41,753 nucleotides of DNA from an uncultured Prevotella sp. GTDB lineage: Bacteria; Bacteroidota; Bacteroidia; Bacteroidales; Bacteroidaceae. Below, piece after piece: positions 16,280 through 25,110 of this stretch (position 1 is the first letter of the stretch; the number at the start of each line of letters is the position of its first letter). Made by a program: the position numbers and the translations under genes. The notes below the pieces were generated by a model. It was given only the letters and a program-made list of their open reading frames with translations, ran no database searches and was not told the origin of the DNA. The stretch is from NCBI GenBank assembly GCA_937907705.1, contig CALCVP010000089.1, forward strand, positions 1-41,753. Reading direction: 5' to 3'.

Positions 16280-17341
16280 ATGAATAAAGACCAGTTGACA
16301 AATGATGCCATCCAACTGCTTTGCCGCTTGGTGGCCACTCCGTCGGTAAGCCGTGATGAGGCTGCCGCCGCCGATATTATGGAAGAAGCAATGGCACAGT
16401 ATGGATTGCACTACAAACGCGAAGGCAATAACCTGTGGACTATTGCACCCAACTATGACCCACATAAGCCTACAATCTTGCTGAATGCACACATAGATAC
16501 GGTGAAGCCCGTTAGCTCATGGAAACGCAACCCCTATGAACCTACGATAGAAAATGATGTGCTGTATGGTTTGGGAAGCAACGATTGCGGTGGCGGATTG
16601 GTGTCGCTGTTGCAGGTGTTCCGCTATCTGTCGGGCAACCCACGCACCTATAATCTGCTTTATTTGGCATCAGCAGAAGAGGAAGTGTCTGGCATCAATG
16701 GCATCAGACGGGTGCTACCTTTGCTGCCAAAGATAGATGTGGCAGTAGTGGGCGAACCGACAGGCATGCAGCCTGCGGTAGCTGAAAAGGGACTGATGGT
16801 GGTCGATGCAGAAGCTAAAGGCGTGTCGGGACATGCAGCAAGAGGCGAAGGCGTCAATGCTATTTATGAGGCTTTGGACGATTTATTATGGCTGCGCGGC
16901 TATCGTTTTGGGAAAGTAAGCGAACTGTTGGGACCAACAGTGATGAATGTAACCATTGTAAACAGTGGCACACAGCATAATGTGATACCCGACAAATGCA
17001 CGTTTACCATAGATGTACGCACCAATGAGCACTACCGCAACGAAGATGTATTCAACTTCTTGCAGCAGCATCTGAAGAGCAAGCTCAAGGCTCGCTCGTT
17101 TCATCTGTCATCATCCGGCATCAGTTTGGATCACCCCTTGGTACGCCGTTGCATGGCTATGGGCAAACGACCTTTCGGTTCGCCCACACTGTCTGACCAG
17201 GCATTGATGCGTTTCCCCTCGTTTAAGTTAGGTCCAGGACAGTCTGCCCGTTCCCATTCTGCTGATGAATATATATGTATCAGCGAGATAAGCGATGCCA
17301 TATCTACCTATATACAGCTGTTGGAAGGGGCTGAATTATAG
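16280..17341 (+). CDS. argE: M20 deacylase, probable N-acylcitrulline deacylase
   Basis: A 353-aa M20-family zinc hydrolase. The metal ligands are visible: HIDT (residues 71-74), Asp102 in GSNDCGG, EEE (133-135), GEP (158-160) and HSADEYI near the C-terminus. M20 enzymes of this type remove acyl groups from amino acids (ArgE, DapE). In the succinyl-type arginine route the acyl group is removed from N-succinylcitrulline after the carbamoylation step. The neighbours (proC to argF') and the argR-argD block support an arginine role over lysine synthesis. Substrate is inferred. Confidence 0.82.
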   Translation: MNKDQLTNDAIQLLCRLVATPSVSRDEAAAADIMEEAMAQYGLHYKREGNNLWTIAPNYDPHKPTILLNAHIDTVKPVSSWKRNPYEPTIENDVLYGLGSNDCGGGLVSLLQVFRYLSGNPRTYNLLYLASAEEEVSGINGIRRVLPLLPKIDVAVVGEPTGMQPAVAEKGLMVVDAEAKGVSGHAARGEGVNAIYEALDDLLWLRGYRFGKVSELLGPTVMNVTIVNSGTQHNVIPDKCTFTIDVRTNEHYRNEDVFNFLQQHLKSKLKARSFHLSSSGISLDHPLVRRCMAMGKRPFGSPTLSDQALMRFPSFKLGPGQSARSHSADEYICISEISDAISTYIQLLEGAEL

Positions 17342-17634
17342 TATGTGGCGAGGCGTAAAGGCAGTGTCTTTCGCTTGTCTGTTCGCACAAAAACAATTGT
17401 TTTGAAGAGTGATTGTCTGTTTGTTATATTGCAAGCAGACAATTGCTGTATTGTAAGAAATGTGTAATAATATGCGTGTTTGTCTGACAATTGTGTCAAA
17501 TCATGTATATTATCGCAACAAATTGGATAAATATTATTATCTTTGCAATCAGTGTAAGGCTATGTTTGCATGCTTCTGACACTCTGAAGGCAGCAGTAAA
17601 ACCTTGCCATTAACGTATTAACGATAAATAACCA
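17342..17634. other. Intergenic region before proC
   Basis: A 293-bp gene-free stretch. It holds an 11-bp stem with one wobble (TTGTCTGTTTG 17413-17423 with CAAGCAGACAA 17432-17442), which may end argE transcription although no T run follows. It also holds the proC promoter. Nothing else was recognised. Confidence 0.5.
17525..17545 (+). promoter_or_regulatory. proC promoter with possible ArgR box
   Basis: The -7 box TATCTTTG is at 17538-17545. It abuts GGATAAATATTATT (17525-17538), which resembles the boxes before argR (GAATAAATATTCAT). An ArgR site overlapping the -7 box would repress proC-proB-proA-argF'. This is inference from sequence similarity. Confidence 0.5.
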
Positions 17635-18426
17635 ATGAAGATATCAATTATAGGAGCCGGTGCCATGGGTGGTGCTATGGTAGAAGGCTTTGCCAAAGGT
17701 AGCATGATTAATGCTGAAGACATTACGGTAGCGGCACCTCATCATACCACTTTGCAACGCTTTGAGCACTTGGGCGTGAGTCTTACAACCGACAACAAGA
17801 CGGCTGCTGCCTGTTCAGACATGGTGGCAGTGGTGGTAAAGCCATGGCTTGTAGAGCAAGTAATCAAAGAGATAAAGTCTGTGCTTGACTATCAGAAGCA
17901 ACTTGTCATGGTGGTGGCGGCAGGTATCAGCGGTGCCGATGTGAGTACATGGCTCGACAAGGGAGACGGTTCGTTGCCACCTGTTTTTTTGATTATGCCT
18001 AATACCGCCATAGCGGTAAAAAGCTCAATGACCTTTATTGTGCCTGTGAACGCCAAGCCTGCACACATACAACTCATGACAGACCTGTTTGTAGATACGG
18101 GCGGTGCATTGGTGATAGCCGAGCGCCAGCTTACAGCGGGCATGGTGCTGGCTTCTTGCGGCATAGCGTATGCCATGCGCTACATACGTGCTGCCACTGA
18201 GGGTGGAGTGCAGTTAGGATTTAAGGCTGCCGATGCGCAATATATAGTAGAGCAAACGGTAAAGGGTGCAGTAGACCTGTTGCAGGCCAACGAAAGTCAT
18301 CCTGAAGCCGAAATAGACAAGGTTACTACCCCTGGAGGTGTAACCATACGAGGGCTTAACGCCATGGAGCAGGCTGGATTTACCAATGCCGTGATACAAG
18401 GACTGGTAGTTTCGGCAAAGAAATAG
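17635..18426 (+). CDS. proC: Pyrroline-5-carboxylate reductase
   Basis: A 263-aa NAD(P)H-dependent enzyme. The Rossmann motif GAGAMGGAMVEGF is at residues 7-19, and the C-terminal helical dimerisation domain contains the family signature VTTPGGVTIRGLNAME. It makes the last step of proline synthesis. It heads a run of proline and arginine genes (proB 34 bp on, then proA and argF'). Confidence 0.95.
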   Translation: MKISIIGAGAMGGAMVEGFAKGSMINAEDITVAAPHHTTLQRFEHLGVSLTTDNKTAAACSDMVAVVVKPWLVEQVIKEIKSVLDYQKQLVMVVAAGISGADVSTWLDKGDGSLPPVFLIMPNTAIAVKSSMTFIVPVNAKPAHIQLMTDLFVDTGGALVIAERQLTAGMVLASCGIAYAMRYIRAATEGGVQLGFKAADAQYIVEQTVKGAVDLLQANESHPEAEIDKVTTPGGVTIRGLNAMEQAGFTNAVIQGLVVSAKK

Positions 18427-18459
18427 ATAGACAACTATATCTTATAACCATAATGATTG

Positions 18460-19536
18460 ATGAGCAGGATAGTAGTAAAAGTGGGCAGTAATGTGCTGAC
18501 CCGCCCTAACGGAAAGCTTGACATCACTCGCATGTCGGCTTTGGTAGACCAGATAGCATGGCTTATGCACCAAGGGCATGAGGTGGTATTGGTATCCAGT
18601 GGAGCTTTGGCCAGTGGCCGAGGCGAGATAAATATAGACCGAAAACTTGACAGTGTGGAGCAGCGGCAGCTGTTTTCTGCCTTGGGACAGGTAAAGTTGC
18701 TCAACCTGTATTACGACCTCTTTCGTGAGTATAACATCCATATAGGTCAGGTGCTTACGATGAAAGAAAACTTCAGTTCGCGCCGTGAGTATCTGAATCA
18801 ACGTGCATGCATGTCGGTTATGCTGTCCAATGGTGTGTTGCCTATTGTCAACGAGAATGACACTGTGAGCGTTACCGAGCTGATGTTTACCGATAATGAT
18901 GAGTTGTCAGGACTGATAGCCACGATGCTTAATGCTGATTTGCTGGTGATATTGAGCAATATTGACGGCATCTACAATGGGCATCCGGATGACCCTGACA
19001 GTCAAGTGATAGCCAAAGTAGAGCCACATTGCGACCTTAGCCAATACATACAGACCGAGAAAAGCGGTTTTGGGCGTGGGGGCATGACCACTAAATGTGG
19101 CATAGCCCGTAAGGTAGCAGACGAAGGCATACGCGTTATCATTGCCAATGGCACACGCGACAACATATTGATAGACCTTATACAGCAACCTCAGACCACT
19201 GTACACACGGAGTTTGTGGCTGCCAGTCGCTCGGCTTCTACTGTAAAAAAGTGGATAGCCCACAGTGAAAGCTTTGCCAAGGGACGTGTAACGGTCAACG
19301 ACAAAGCCGCTGAAGCATTGTGCAATAACCATGCAGTGAGCTTGCTGATGGTGGGTGTAGAGCGTATAGAAGGCGACTTTGAAGAGGGCGACATCATCAA
19401 TATCGTTGACAGGCAGGGCCGTGTAATAGCCGTAGGACGTACTGCCTACAGTAGTGCCGAAGCCCAAGCACATATCGGTCAGCATGAAGTGAAACCATTG
19501 GTTCATTATGATTATCTGTATATTAGAGAATGGTAA
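18460..19536 (+). CDS. proB: Glutamate 5-kinase with PUA domain
   Basis: A 358-aa enzyme with an N-terminal amino-acid kinase domain (VVKVGSNVLT at the start, VLVSSGALASGRGE near residue 45, IVNENDTVSV near residue 130) and a C-terminal PUA domain of about 80 residues beginning near FAKGRVTVND. It phosphorylates glutamate in the first step of proline synthesis. The ATG at 18460 is chosen over the adjacent upstream TTG. Confidence 0.95.
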   Translation: MSRIVVKVGSNVLTRPNGKLDITRMSALVDQIAWLMHQGHEVVLVSSGALASGRGEINIDRKLDSVEQRQLFSALGQVKLLNLYYDLFREYNIHIGQVLTMKENFSSRREYLNQRACMSVMLSNGVLPIVNENDTVSVTELMFTDNDELSGLIATMLNADLLVILSNIDGIYNGHPDDPDSQVIAKVEPHCDLSQYIQTEKSGFGRGGMTTKCGIARKVADEGIRVIIANGTRDNILIDLIQQPQTTVHTEFVAASRSASTVKKWIAHSESFAKGRVTVNDKAAEALCNNHAVSLLMVGVERIEGDFEEGDIINIVDRQGRVIAVGRTAYSSAEAQAHIGQHEVKPLVHYDYLYIREW

Positions 19537-19621
19537 GCAAGCAATAGGGTACATCTGATAGCCTTGAAACACCTATTATATATTGCTTTCTATTGTAAAA
19601 CAAAAAATTAAAAAGCTGCTT

Positions 19622-20863
19622 ATGCAACAGACATTTATACAAGTGAAGGCGGCAAGCAAGACACTTGCCCTTATCTCTGATACACAAAAGAACAGTGTAC
19701 TCTTGGCAGTGGCAGATGCCATAGAGGCTCGTCAAAATGAGCTATTGGCCGCCAATCAGGAAGACCTCAGTCAGATGGATGCAGATAATCCGCTCTATGA
19801 CAGGCTAATGCTTACTTCCAGGCGGTTGCAAGACATAGCTGCAGATATGCGACATGTGGCTTCTCTGCCATCGCCATTGGGGCGAACGCTGCGTGAGAAG
19901 ACGCTAAGCAACGGACTGAAGCTGCGTCGTGTAAGTGTGCCTTTCGGTGTAATAGGCATGATTTACGAGGCTCGGCCCAATGTTAGCTTTGATGTGTTCT
20001 CGCTATGTTTCAAGTCTGGCAACGCATGTATACTGAAGGGAGGACACGATGCCGATGCTTCTAATCAGGCTATTGTGGCATTGATACATGAGGTATTGCG
20101 CCAAAAAGGAATCAATGAGCATGTAGTGGAGCTGCTGCCAGCCACCCATGAGGCCACTGCAGCACTGCTGACAGCCGTAGGATATGTAGATTTGTGCATA
20201 CCGCGCGGTGGAAAACGCCTGATACAGTTTGTCAGAGACCATGCAAAAGTGCCCGTCATAGAAACTGGTGCAGGTGTGGTGAACACTTATTTTGATGAAA
20301 TGGGCGACACACAGATGGGCAGTGCCATTATCAATAATGCCAAGACACGGCGTGTGAGCGTGTGCAATGCGCTTGACTGCTTGCTTGTCCATCGTGCCAG
20401 ACTGGCCGATTTGCCACAGCTCTGCTTGCCATTGGCGCAAAGTAAGGTGCGCATTTATGCCGATGCTGAGGCTTTGGCAGCATTGAAAAAACACTATCCA
20501 GCACCGCTGCTGCATGGAGCTACGGCACAGAGTTACGGTACAGAGTATATGGATTATGCCTTGTCTGTGAAGACAGTAGGCTCATTGGGGGAGGCACTTG
20601 ACCATATAGACCGTTATGGTTCAGGCCACAGCGAGTGCATTATCACCCAAGATGCTGGCCGTGCACATGTTTTTCAACAGCATGTAGATGCCGCTTGTGT
20701 CTATTGGAATGCTCCTACCAGCTTCACGGATGGTGCACAGTTCGGCTTAGGAGCAGAGATAGGCATCAGCACACAGAAGTTAGGACCGCGCGGACCTATG
20801 GCTTTGGAAGAGATAACAACTTATAAATGGCTGATAGAAGGCAACGGACAGATACGGCCTTGA
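19622..20863 (+). CDS. proA: Glutamate-5-semialdehyde dehydrogenase
   Basis: A 413-aa member of the aldehyde dehydrogenase superfamily. It shows GVIGMIYEARPNVSFDVFSL, the characteristic ProA segment, the catalytic cysteine in RRVSVCNALDCLLV, and YGSGHSECIIT near the C-terminus. It reduces glutamyl-5-phosphate to the semialdehyde. The frame opens 39 bp earlier at 19583, but the ATG at 19622 (MQQTFIQVKAASKTL) fits the family start better. It is followed by argF' after 44 bp. Confidence 0.94.
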   Translation: MQQTFIQVKAASKTLALISDTQKNSVLLAVADAIEARQNELLAANQEDLSQMDADNPLYDRLMLTSRRLQDIAADMRHVASLPSPLGRTLREKTLSNGLKLRRVSVPFGVIGMIYEARPNVSFDVFSLCFKSGNACILKGGHDADASNQAIVALIHEVLRQKGINEHVVELLPATHEATAALLTAVGYVDLCIPRGGKRLIQFVRDHAKVPVIETGAGVVNTYFDEMGDTQMGSAIINNAKTRRVSVCNALDCLLVHRARLADLPQLCLPLAQSKVRIYADAEALAALKKHYPAPLLHGATAQSYGTEYMDYALSVKTVGSLGEALDHIDRYGSGHSECIITQDAGRAHVFQQHVDAACVYWNAPTSFTDGAQFGLGAEIGISTQKLGPRGPMALEEITTYKWLIEGNGQIRP

Positions 20864-20907
20864 CATTTGCCTTACAAAGCAACAAGGAACAAACAAAAAT
20901 ATAGAAT

Positions 20908-21870
20908 ATGAAGACTTTTATTAATGTAACCGACCTTGGCGACCTTCAGCAGGCATTGGCTGAGGCTCAAGAGATAAAGAATGACCGTTTTAAGTATCAG
21001 GCATTGGGCAAGAACAAGACTTTGCTGATGATATTCTTCAATAACAGTTTGCGTACCAGACTGAGCACACAGAAGGCCGCTATCAATTTAGGCATGAACG
21101 TGATAGTGCTTGATGTGAATGCAGGAGCATGGAAACTGGAGACCGAACGCGGTGTTGTCATGGATGGCGACAAGAGTGAACACCTGCTTGAAGCTATCCC
21201 GGTGATGAGCAGTTACTGCGATTTGATAGGCGTTCGCTCGTTTGCCGGTCTGACAGACCGCAACTATGATTATGCAGAAACGGTGCTGAACCAGTTTATC
21301 AAGTACAGTGGCAAGCCGGTGTTTGCCATGGAAACAGCTACTGTTCACCCCTTACAGGCTTTTGCCGACTTGATAACCATTGAAGAATATAAGACCAAAC
21401 AGCGTCCAAAGGTGGTGCTTACCTGGGCACCCCACTGCCGTGCACTGCCTCAGGCTGTGCCCAATTCCTTTGCAGAATGGATGAATGCAGCCGATATAGA
21501 CTTTGTAATAACTCATCCGGAGGGCTACGAACTCGACCCGAAGTTTGTGGGCAATGCACGAGTTGAGTATGACCAGATGAAAGCTTTGGAAGGTGCAGAT
21601 TTCGTGTATGCCAAAAACTGGAGCTGCCCAGGTGTAACAAATCCCGCTGACTACGGCAAGATACTGTCCAAAGACATGAGCTGGACCATTGATGCCGCTC
21701 ACATGGCGGTAACGGAAAACGGAAAGTTTATGCACTGTTTGCCTGTGCGTCGTGGACTCATTGTTACCGATGATGTGATAGAAAGTCCCAATTCATTGGT
21801 GATACCAGAGGCTGCCAACCGCGAAATATCAGCCTCAGTGGTTATCAAGCGCATGCTGGAAAGCATGTAA
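20908..21870 (+). CDS. argF': N-succinylornithine carbamoyltransferase
   Basis: A 320-aa transcarbamylase. The carbamoyl-phosphate motif is SLRTR (residues 47-51), with HPLQAFADL near residue 147 and FMHCLPVRR near 270. It is closest by memory to the Bacteroides fragilis enzyme, whose substrate is N-succinylornithine rather than ornithine. In that enzyme Pro90 sets substrate choice against Glu92 of the acetylornithine enzyme. Here position 90 is Ser (MDGDKSEHL), not Glu, which still fits a succinyl preference. It is the last gene of the proC-proB-proA-argF' run and is followed by a hairpin. Confidence 0.9.
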   Translation: MKTFINVTDLGDLQQALAEAQEIKNDRFKYQALGKNKTLLMIFFNNSLRTRLSTQKAAINLGMNVIVLDVNAGAWKLETERGVVMDGDKSEHLLEAIPVMSSYCDLIGVRSFAGLTDRNYDYAETVLNQFIKYSGKPVFAMETATVHPLQAFADLITIEEYKTKQRPKVVLTWAPHCRALPQAVPNSFAEWMNAADIDFVITHPEGYELDPKFVGNARVEYDQMKALEGADFVYAKNWSCPGVTNPADYGKILSKDMSWTIDAAHMAVTENGKFMHCLPVRRGLIVTDDVIESPNSLVIPEAANREISASVVIKRMLESM

Positions 21871-21904
21871 ACGGATAACGGTTTACTTTTTATAGATTCC
21901 ATAA

Positions 21905-21950
21905 CAGAAGCATACTGATATACTATTGTCATATCAGTGTGCTTCTGCCT
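21905..21950 (+). terminator. Hairpin after argF'
   Basis: CAGAAGCATACTGATAT (21905-21921) pairs with ATATCAGTGTGCTTCTG (21931-21947) with one G-U type mismatch. The downstream T run is poor (CCTTATT), so efficiency is uncertain. Confidence 0.6.
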
Positions 21951-22007
21951 TATTGTAGAAACTGTACTTTTATGCCTTAAGAAGGATACTGTTATCAGAT
22001 AAATTGC

Positions 22008-22015
22008 TACTTTTG
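22008..22015 (+). promoter_or_regulatory. AEC transporter promoter -7 box
   Basis: TACTTTTG, 42 bp before the start codon at 22057. Confidence 0.6.
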
Positions 22016-22056
22016 CACTTTGTAAAAAGACATGTATTAAAGGTATATATTAAAAG

Positions 22057-22977
22057 ATGGACAACATTATTAGCCAGATGGTTATACTCCTGTTGCTTGT
22101 TGTGGTGGGCTGTATTGCCAACAAATGTGGATTGATGGGTGGGGAGTTTGACCGCAAGCTTTCCAATTTTGTAATCAATGTGTCATGCCCTTGCTTGATT
22201 GTGGCATCCGTTATGGGCGATGAGTTTCCCGACAGTGGCATGATATTGCCCCTACTTGGGGTCGGCTTTGCCACTTATGTGGTGCTGTTTGGCGTGTCGT
22301 GGCTGTTGCCGCGCTACTTTGTAAAGCGCAAAGAAGTACGAGGCATGTACAGCTTTATGCTTATGTTTGCCAATGTGGGCTTTATTGGCTACCCCGTAGT
22401 GTCGGCTATATTCGGTCCGAAATCAGTGTTCTATGCAAGTTTGCTCAACATGCCTAACACCTTGTTTATATTTATGGTAGGTACTGTTTTTGTGCTGGGC
22501 AAGACCGGCCGGCCACATTTCAACTGGCATTTGCTCTATTGTCCGGCCATGATAGCCAGCTATATAGCCATTACTATTGTGGCAATAGGGTGGGACACTG
22601 TGCCCAGTGTGGTGTCAGAACCTTTCCGGTTGCTGGGCAATATCACAGTTCCCGGTGCCTTGTTGGTTATCGGTTCCAGCATGGCCAGTATGGGCAAGCA
22701 CCATATATTGGGTCGTCCCTCTATCTATGTGATGGCGGTGTTGAGGCTTGCCGTTATCCCGGCAGCACTTTTCTTTTTGTTTTATCTGCTTGGAATAGAC
22801 AATACGCTCAATGAGATAAATACCGTATTGACCGCCATGCCTGTGGCTTCTTATGGCACAATGTTTTGCTTGAAGTATGGCAGAGACGAGACCGATATGG
22901 TGCAAGGCACGCTTATTACCACGTTGTTGTCGGTTATTACCATACCGCTATTGACCCTATTGTTTCACTATGTGTAA
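22057..22977 (+). CDS. AEC-family auxin-efflux-type permease
   Basis: A 306-aa membrane protein with about ten hydrophobic segments in two five-helix halves. The N-terminal part includes KLSNFVINVSCPCLIVASVM, and the middle MFANVGFIGYPVVSAIFG is the NxGxxGxP-like crossover motif typical of AEC carriers. Members carry organic acids such as malate or malonate, or auxin-like compounds; the substrate here cannot be read. It has its own promoter and lies between the amino-acid operon and the acyl-CoA ligase. Confidence 0.85.
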   Translation: MDNIISQMVILLLLVVVGCIANKCGLMGGEFDRKLSNFVINVSCPCLIVASVMGDEFPDSGMILPLLGVGFATYVVLFGVSWLLPRYFVKRKEVRGMYSFMLMFANVGFIGYPVVSAIFGPKSVFYASLLNMPNTLFIFMVGTVFVLGKTGRPHFNWHLLYCPAMIASYIAITIVAIGWDTVPSVVSEPFRLLGNITVPGALLVIGSSMASMGKHHILGRPSIYVMAVLRLAVIPAALFFLFYLLGIDNTLNEINTVLTAMPVASYGTMFCLKYGRDETDMVQGTLITTLLSVITIPLLTLLFHYV

Positions 22978-23061
22978 GAAACAGCAATGTTGTCAGGCAC
23001 AAACAGCTTGCTGTTTGTATGCTGTTACTTGATAGATAGACCTTATTTAATGGGATATTTT

Positions 23062-23092
23062 TTTGCATTATGTTCTTTTTTTTGTAGTTTTG
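23062..23092 (+). promoter_or_regulatory. Promoter of the acyl-CoA ligase
   Basis: TTTG (23062-23065), exactly 19 bp, then TAGTTTTG (23085-23092), 22 bp before the start codon. A full consensus promoter. Confidence 0.82.
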
Positions 23093-23114
23093 CAATAATA
23101 AACAATATAAAAAT

Positions 23115-24932
23115 ATGCAAACAAGATGTCATCTTTCGATACTTGTTCATGAGCAAGCTAAGAAATACGGAGATAAGCGTGCGCTTATTTATCGTGAGTT
23201 TGGCAGCCGTAAATGGACGTCTGTCTCATGGAAACAGTTTTCCGAAAAGGTAACACAGGTATCGAATGCACTGCTCAATTTGGGCGTCAAGGTACAAGAA
23301 AATATCGGTGTTTTCTCTCAAAATTCAGTGCAATACATCTACACAGACTTTGGTGCCTTTGGCATAAGGGCAGTTACTGTGCCTTTCTATGCTACCAGCA
23401 GTGAGCAGCAGATACAATATATGATAGAGGATGCACAGATCCGTTACCTCTTTGTTGGTGAGCAGGAGCAGTATGACAAAGCTTTTCGTGTGTTTTCACA
23501 CTGTCCGAGTTTGGAGCGCATTATCGTGTTCGACAATCGTGTAAAGTTTGCCCCAGGCGACCATTCTGCCATGTATTATGATGATTTCTTGAAGTTGGGT
23601 CAGGGCAATCCAAGGCAATCTGAGGTGGAAAAGCTATACGCACAAGCCAATGAAGACGACCTTTGCAACATTCTTTACACCAGTGGCACCACTGGCGACA
23701 GCAAAGGTGTGATGCTTTCTTACCGCCAATTCCATGCTGCTTTCAAGGCTAATGACGAGGCCTTGACCATTACCGAGAACGACCGCATTATCAGTTTTCT
23801 CCCTATTACCCATATTTTTGAGCGTGGATGGATGCTGCTTTGCATGACAGAAGGTGCAGAAGTAGTGGTCAACACTTATCCTAAAGAGATTCAAGAGTCG
23901 CTTCGCGAGGTGCATCCTACGTGCATGTCATCGGTTCCGAGGTTTTGGGAAAAGGTGCTGGTAGGTGTCAAAGACCAGATTGACAGAGCCAACCCTATGC
24001 GTCAGAAGCTGTTTAAATCGGCTTTGGAGATAGGCAGAAAGCACAATATAGAGTATCTGAGCCGTGGCAAGCGCCCTCCTATGTGGTTGCACATGAAGTA
24101 TAAGCTCATGGACAGGACGCTGTTCAGTATCGTCAGGCACAAGCTTGGACTGGAGCACCCTAATATCTTTCCTACCGCGGGAGCTGCTGTATCGCCAGAG
24201 GTGGAGGAGTTTACGCACTCCATCGGCATACGAATGATAGTGGGATATGGCTTGACAGAAAGTCTTGCTACGGTGTCTTGCGACCGTACAAACATGCCTT
24301 ACACCATCGGTTCAGTAGGCCGTATCGTCAATGGTGTGGACGTAAAGATTAGCGAAGAGGGCGAAATATTGCTCAAAGGCCCTACCATTACGCGTGGCTA
24401 TTACAAGCGCGATGCCCTTAACCAGCAAGCTTTTACTGCTGACGGCTACTTCCGTACGGGCGACTCTGGCTATATAAAGAACGGTGAACTTTTCCTTACT
24501 GACCGCATAAAAGACCTGTTCAAGACATCCAACGGCAAGTACATAGCCCCTCAGATGATAGAATCGAAGCTGTTGGTGGATAAGTTTGTGGAGCAGATAG
24601 CTGTGATAGCAGACCAGCGCAAGTTTGTATCTGCCCTTATTATACCGGATTTTCGCTTGCTTGAAGAGTATGCACGGAAGCATGGAATCAGCTTTGACAC
24701 CCACGAGGATTTATGCAACAACGAGCAGATACACAAGATGATGTTTGACCGTATAGAGACTCTTCAGCAGCAGTTGGCCAGCTATGAGAAAATCAAACGC
24801 TTCACCTTGTTGCCGCATCCCTTTACAATGGAGAGCGGCGAGCTGACCAATACGCTTAAAATAAGGCGCAAGGTGCTCAGCAAGAACTATGCTGATGTGA
24901 TAGACAAGATGTACGAAGAGACGGAGCATTAA
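23115..24932 (+). CDS. Long-chain fatty acid--CoA ligase
   Basis: A 605-aa AMP-forming ligase. The P-loop is ILYTSGTTGDSKGVMLS (near residue 190), followed by the fatty-acyl ligase motifs VGYGLTESLATVS and the hinge DGYFRTGDSGYIKNGELFLTDR region, here with FRTGDSGYI and LTDRIKDLFKTSNGKYIAP. It activates fatty acids to acyl-CoA, probably for lipid synthesis or recycling. The sequence is of the large FadD/FAA1-like group (AMP-dependent synthetase) common in Bacteroidetes. It starts 22 bp after a full consensus promoter. Confidence 0.92.
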   Translation: MQTRCHLSILVHEQAKKYGDKRALIYREFGSRKWTSVSWKQFSEKVTQVSNALLNLGVKVQENIGVFSQNSVQYIYTDFGAFGIRAVTVPFYATSSEQQIQYMIEDAQIRYLFVGEQEQYDKAFRVFSHCPSLERIIVFDNRVKFAPGDHSAMYYDDFLKLGQGNPRQSEVEKLYAQANEDDLCNILYTSGTTGDSKGVMLSYRQFHAAFKANDEALTITENDRIISFLPITHIFERGWMLLCMTEGAEVVVNTYPKEIQESLREVHPTCMSSVPRFWEKVLVGVKDQIDRANPMRQKLFKSALEIGRKHNIEYLSRGKRPPMWLHMKYKLMDRTLFSIVRHKLGLEHPNIFPTAGAAVSPEVEEFTHSIGIRMIVGYGLTESLATVSCDRTNMPYTIGSVGRIVNGVDVKISEEGEILLKGPTITRGYYKRDALNQQAFTADGYFRTGDSGYIKNGELFLTDRIKDLFKTSNGKYIAPQMIESKLLVDKFVEQIAVIADQRKFVSALIIPDFRLLEEYARKHGISFDTHEDLCNNEQIHKMMFDRIETLQQQLASYEKIKRFTLLPHPFTMESGELTNTLKIRRKVLSKNYADVIDKMYEETEH

Positions 24933-25110
24933 CCCTTTTTGCTTGTCTTCCGGTTCGTGTTTACGAATCTGTCTGCTTGCCTTGATGCACACAGATACAT
25001 ATATTTTCTATATTAAAGGCATGGTATGGCAGTTGCCGATATCTGCTTTTAATACAGAAAGAGCAAACAATAAAACAGTAAATAACCACAATTGAATATC
25101 CTATAACACA

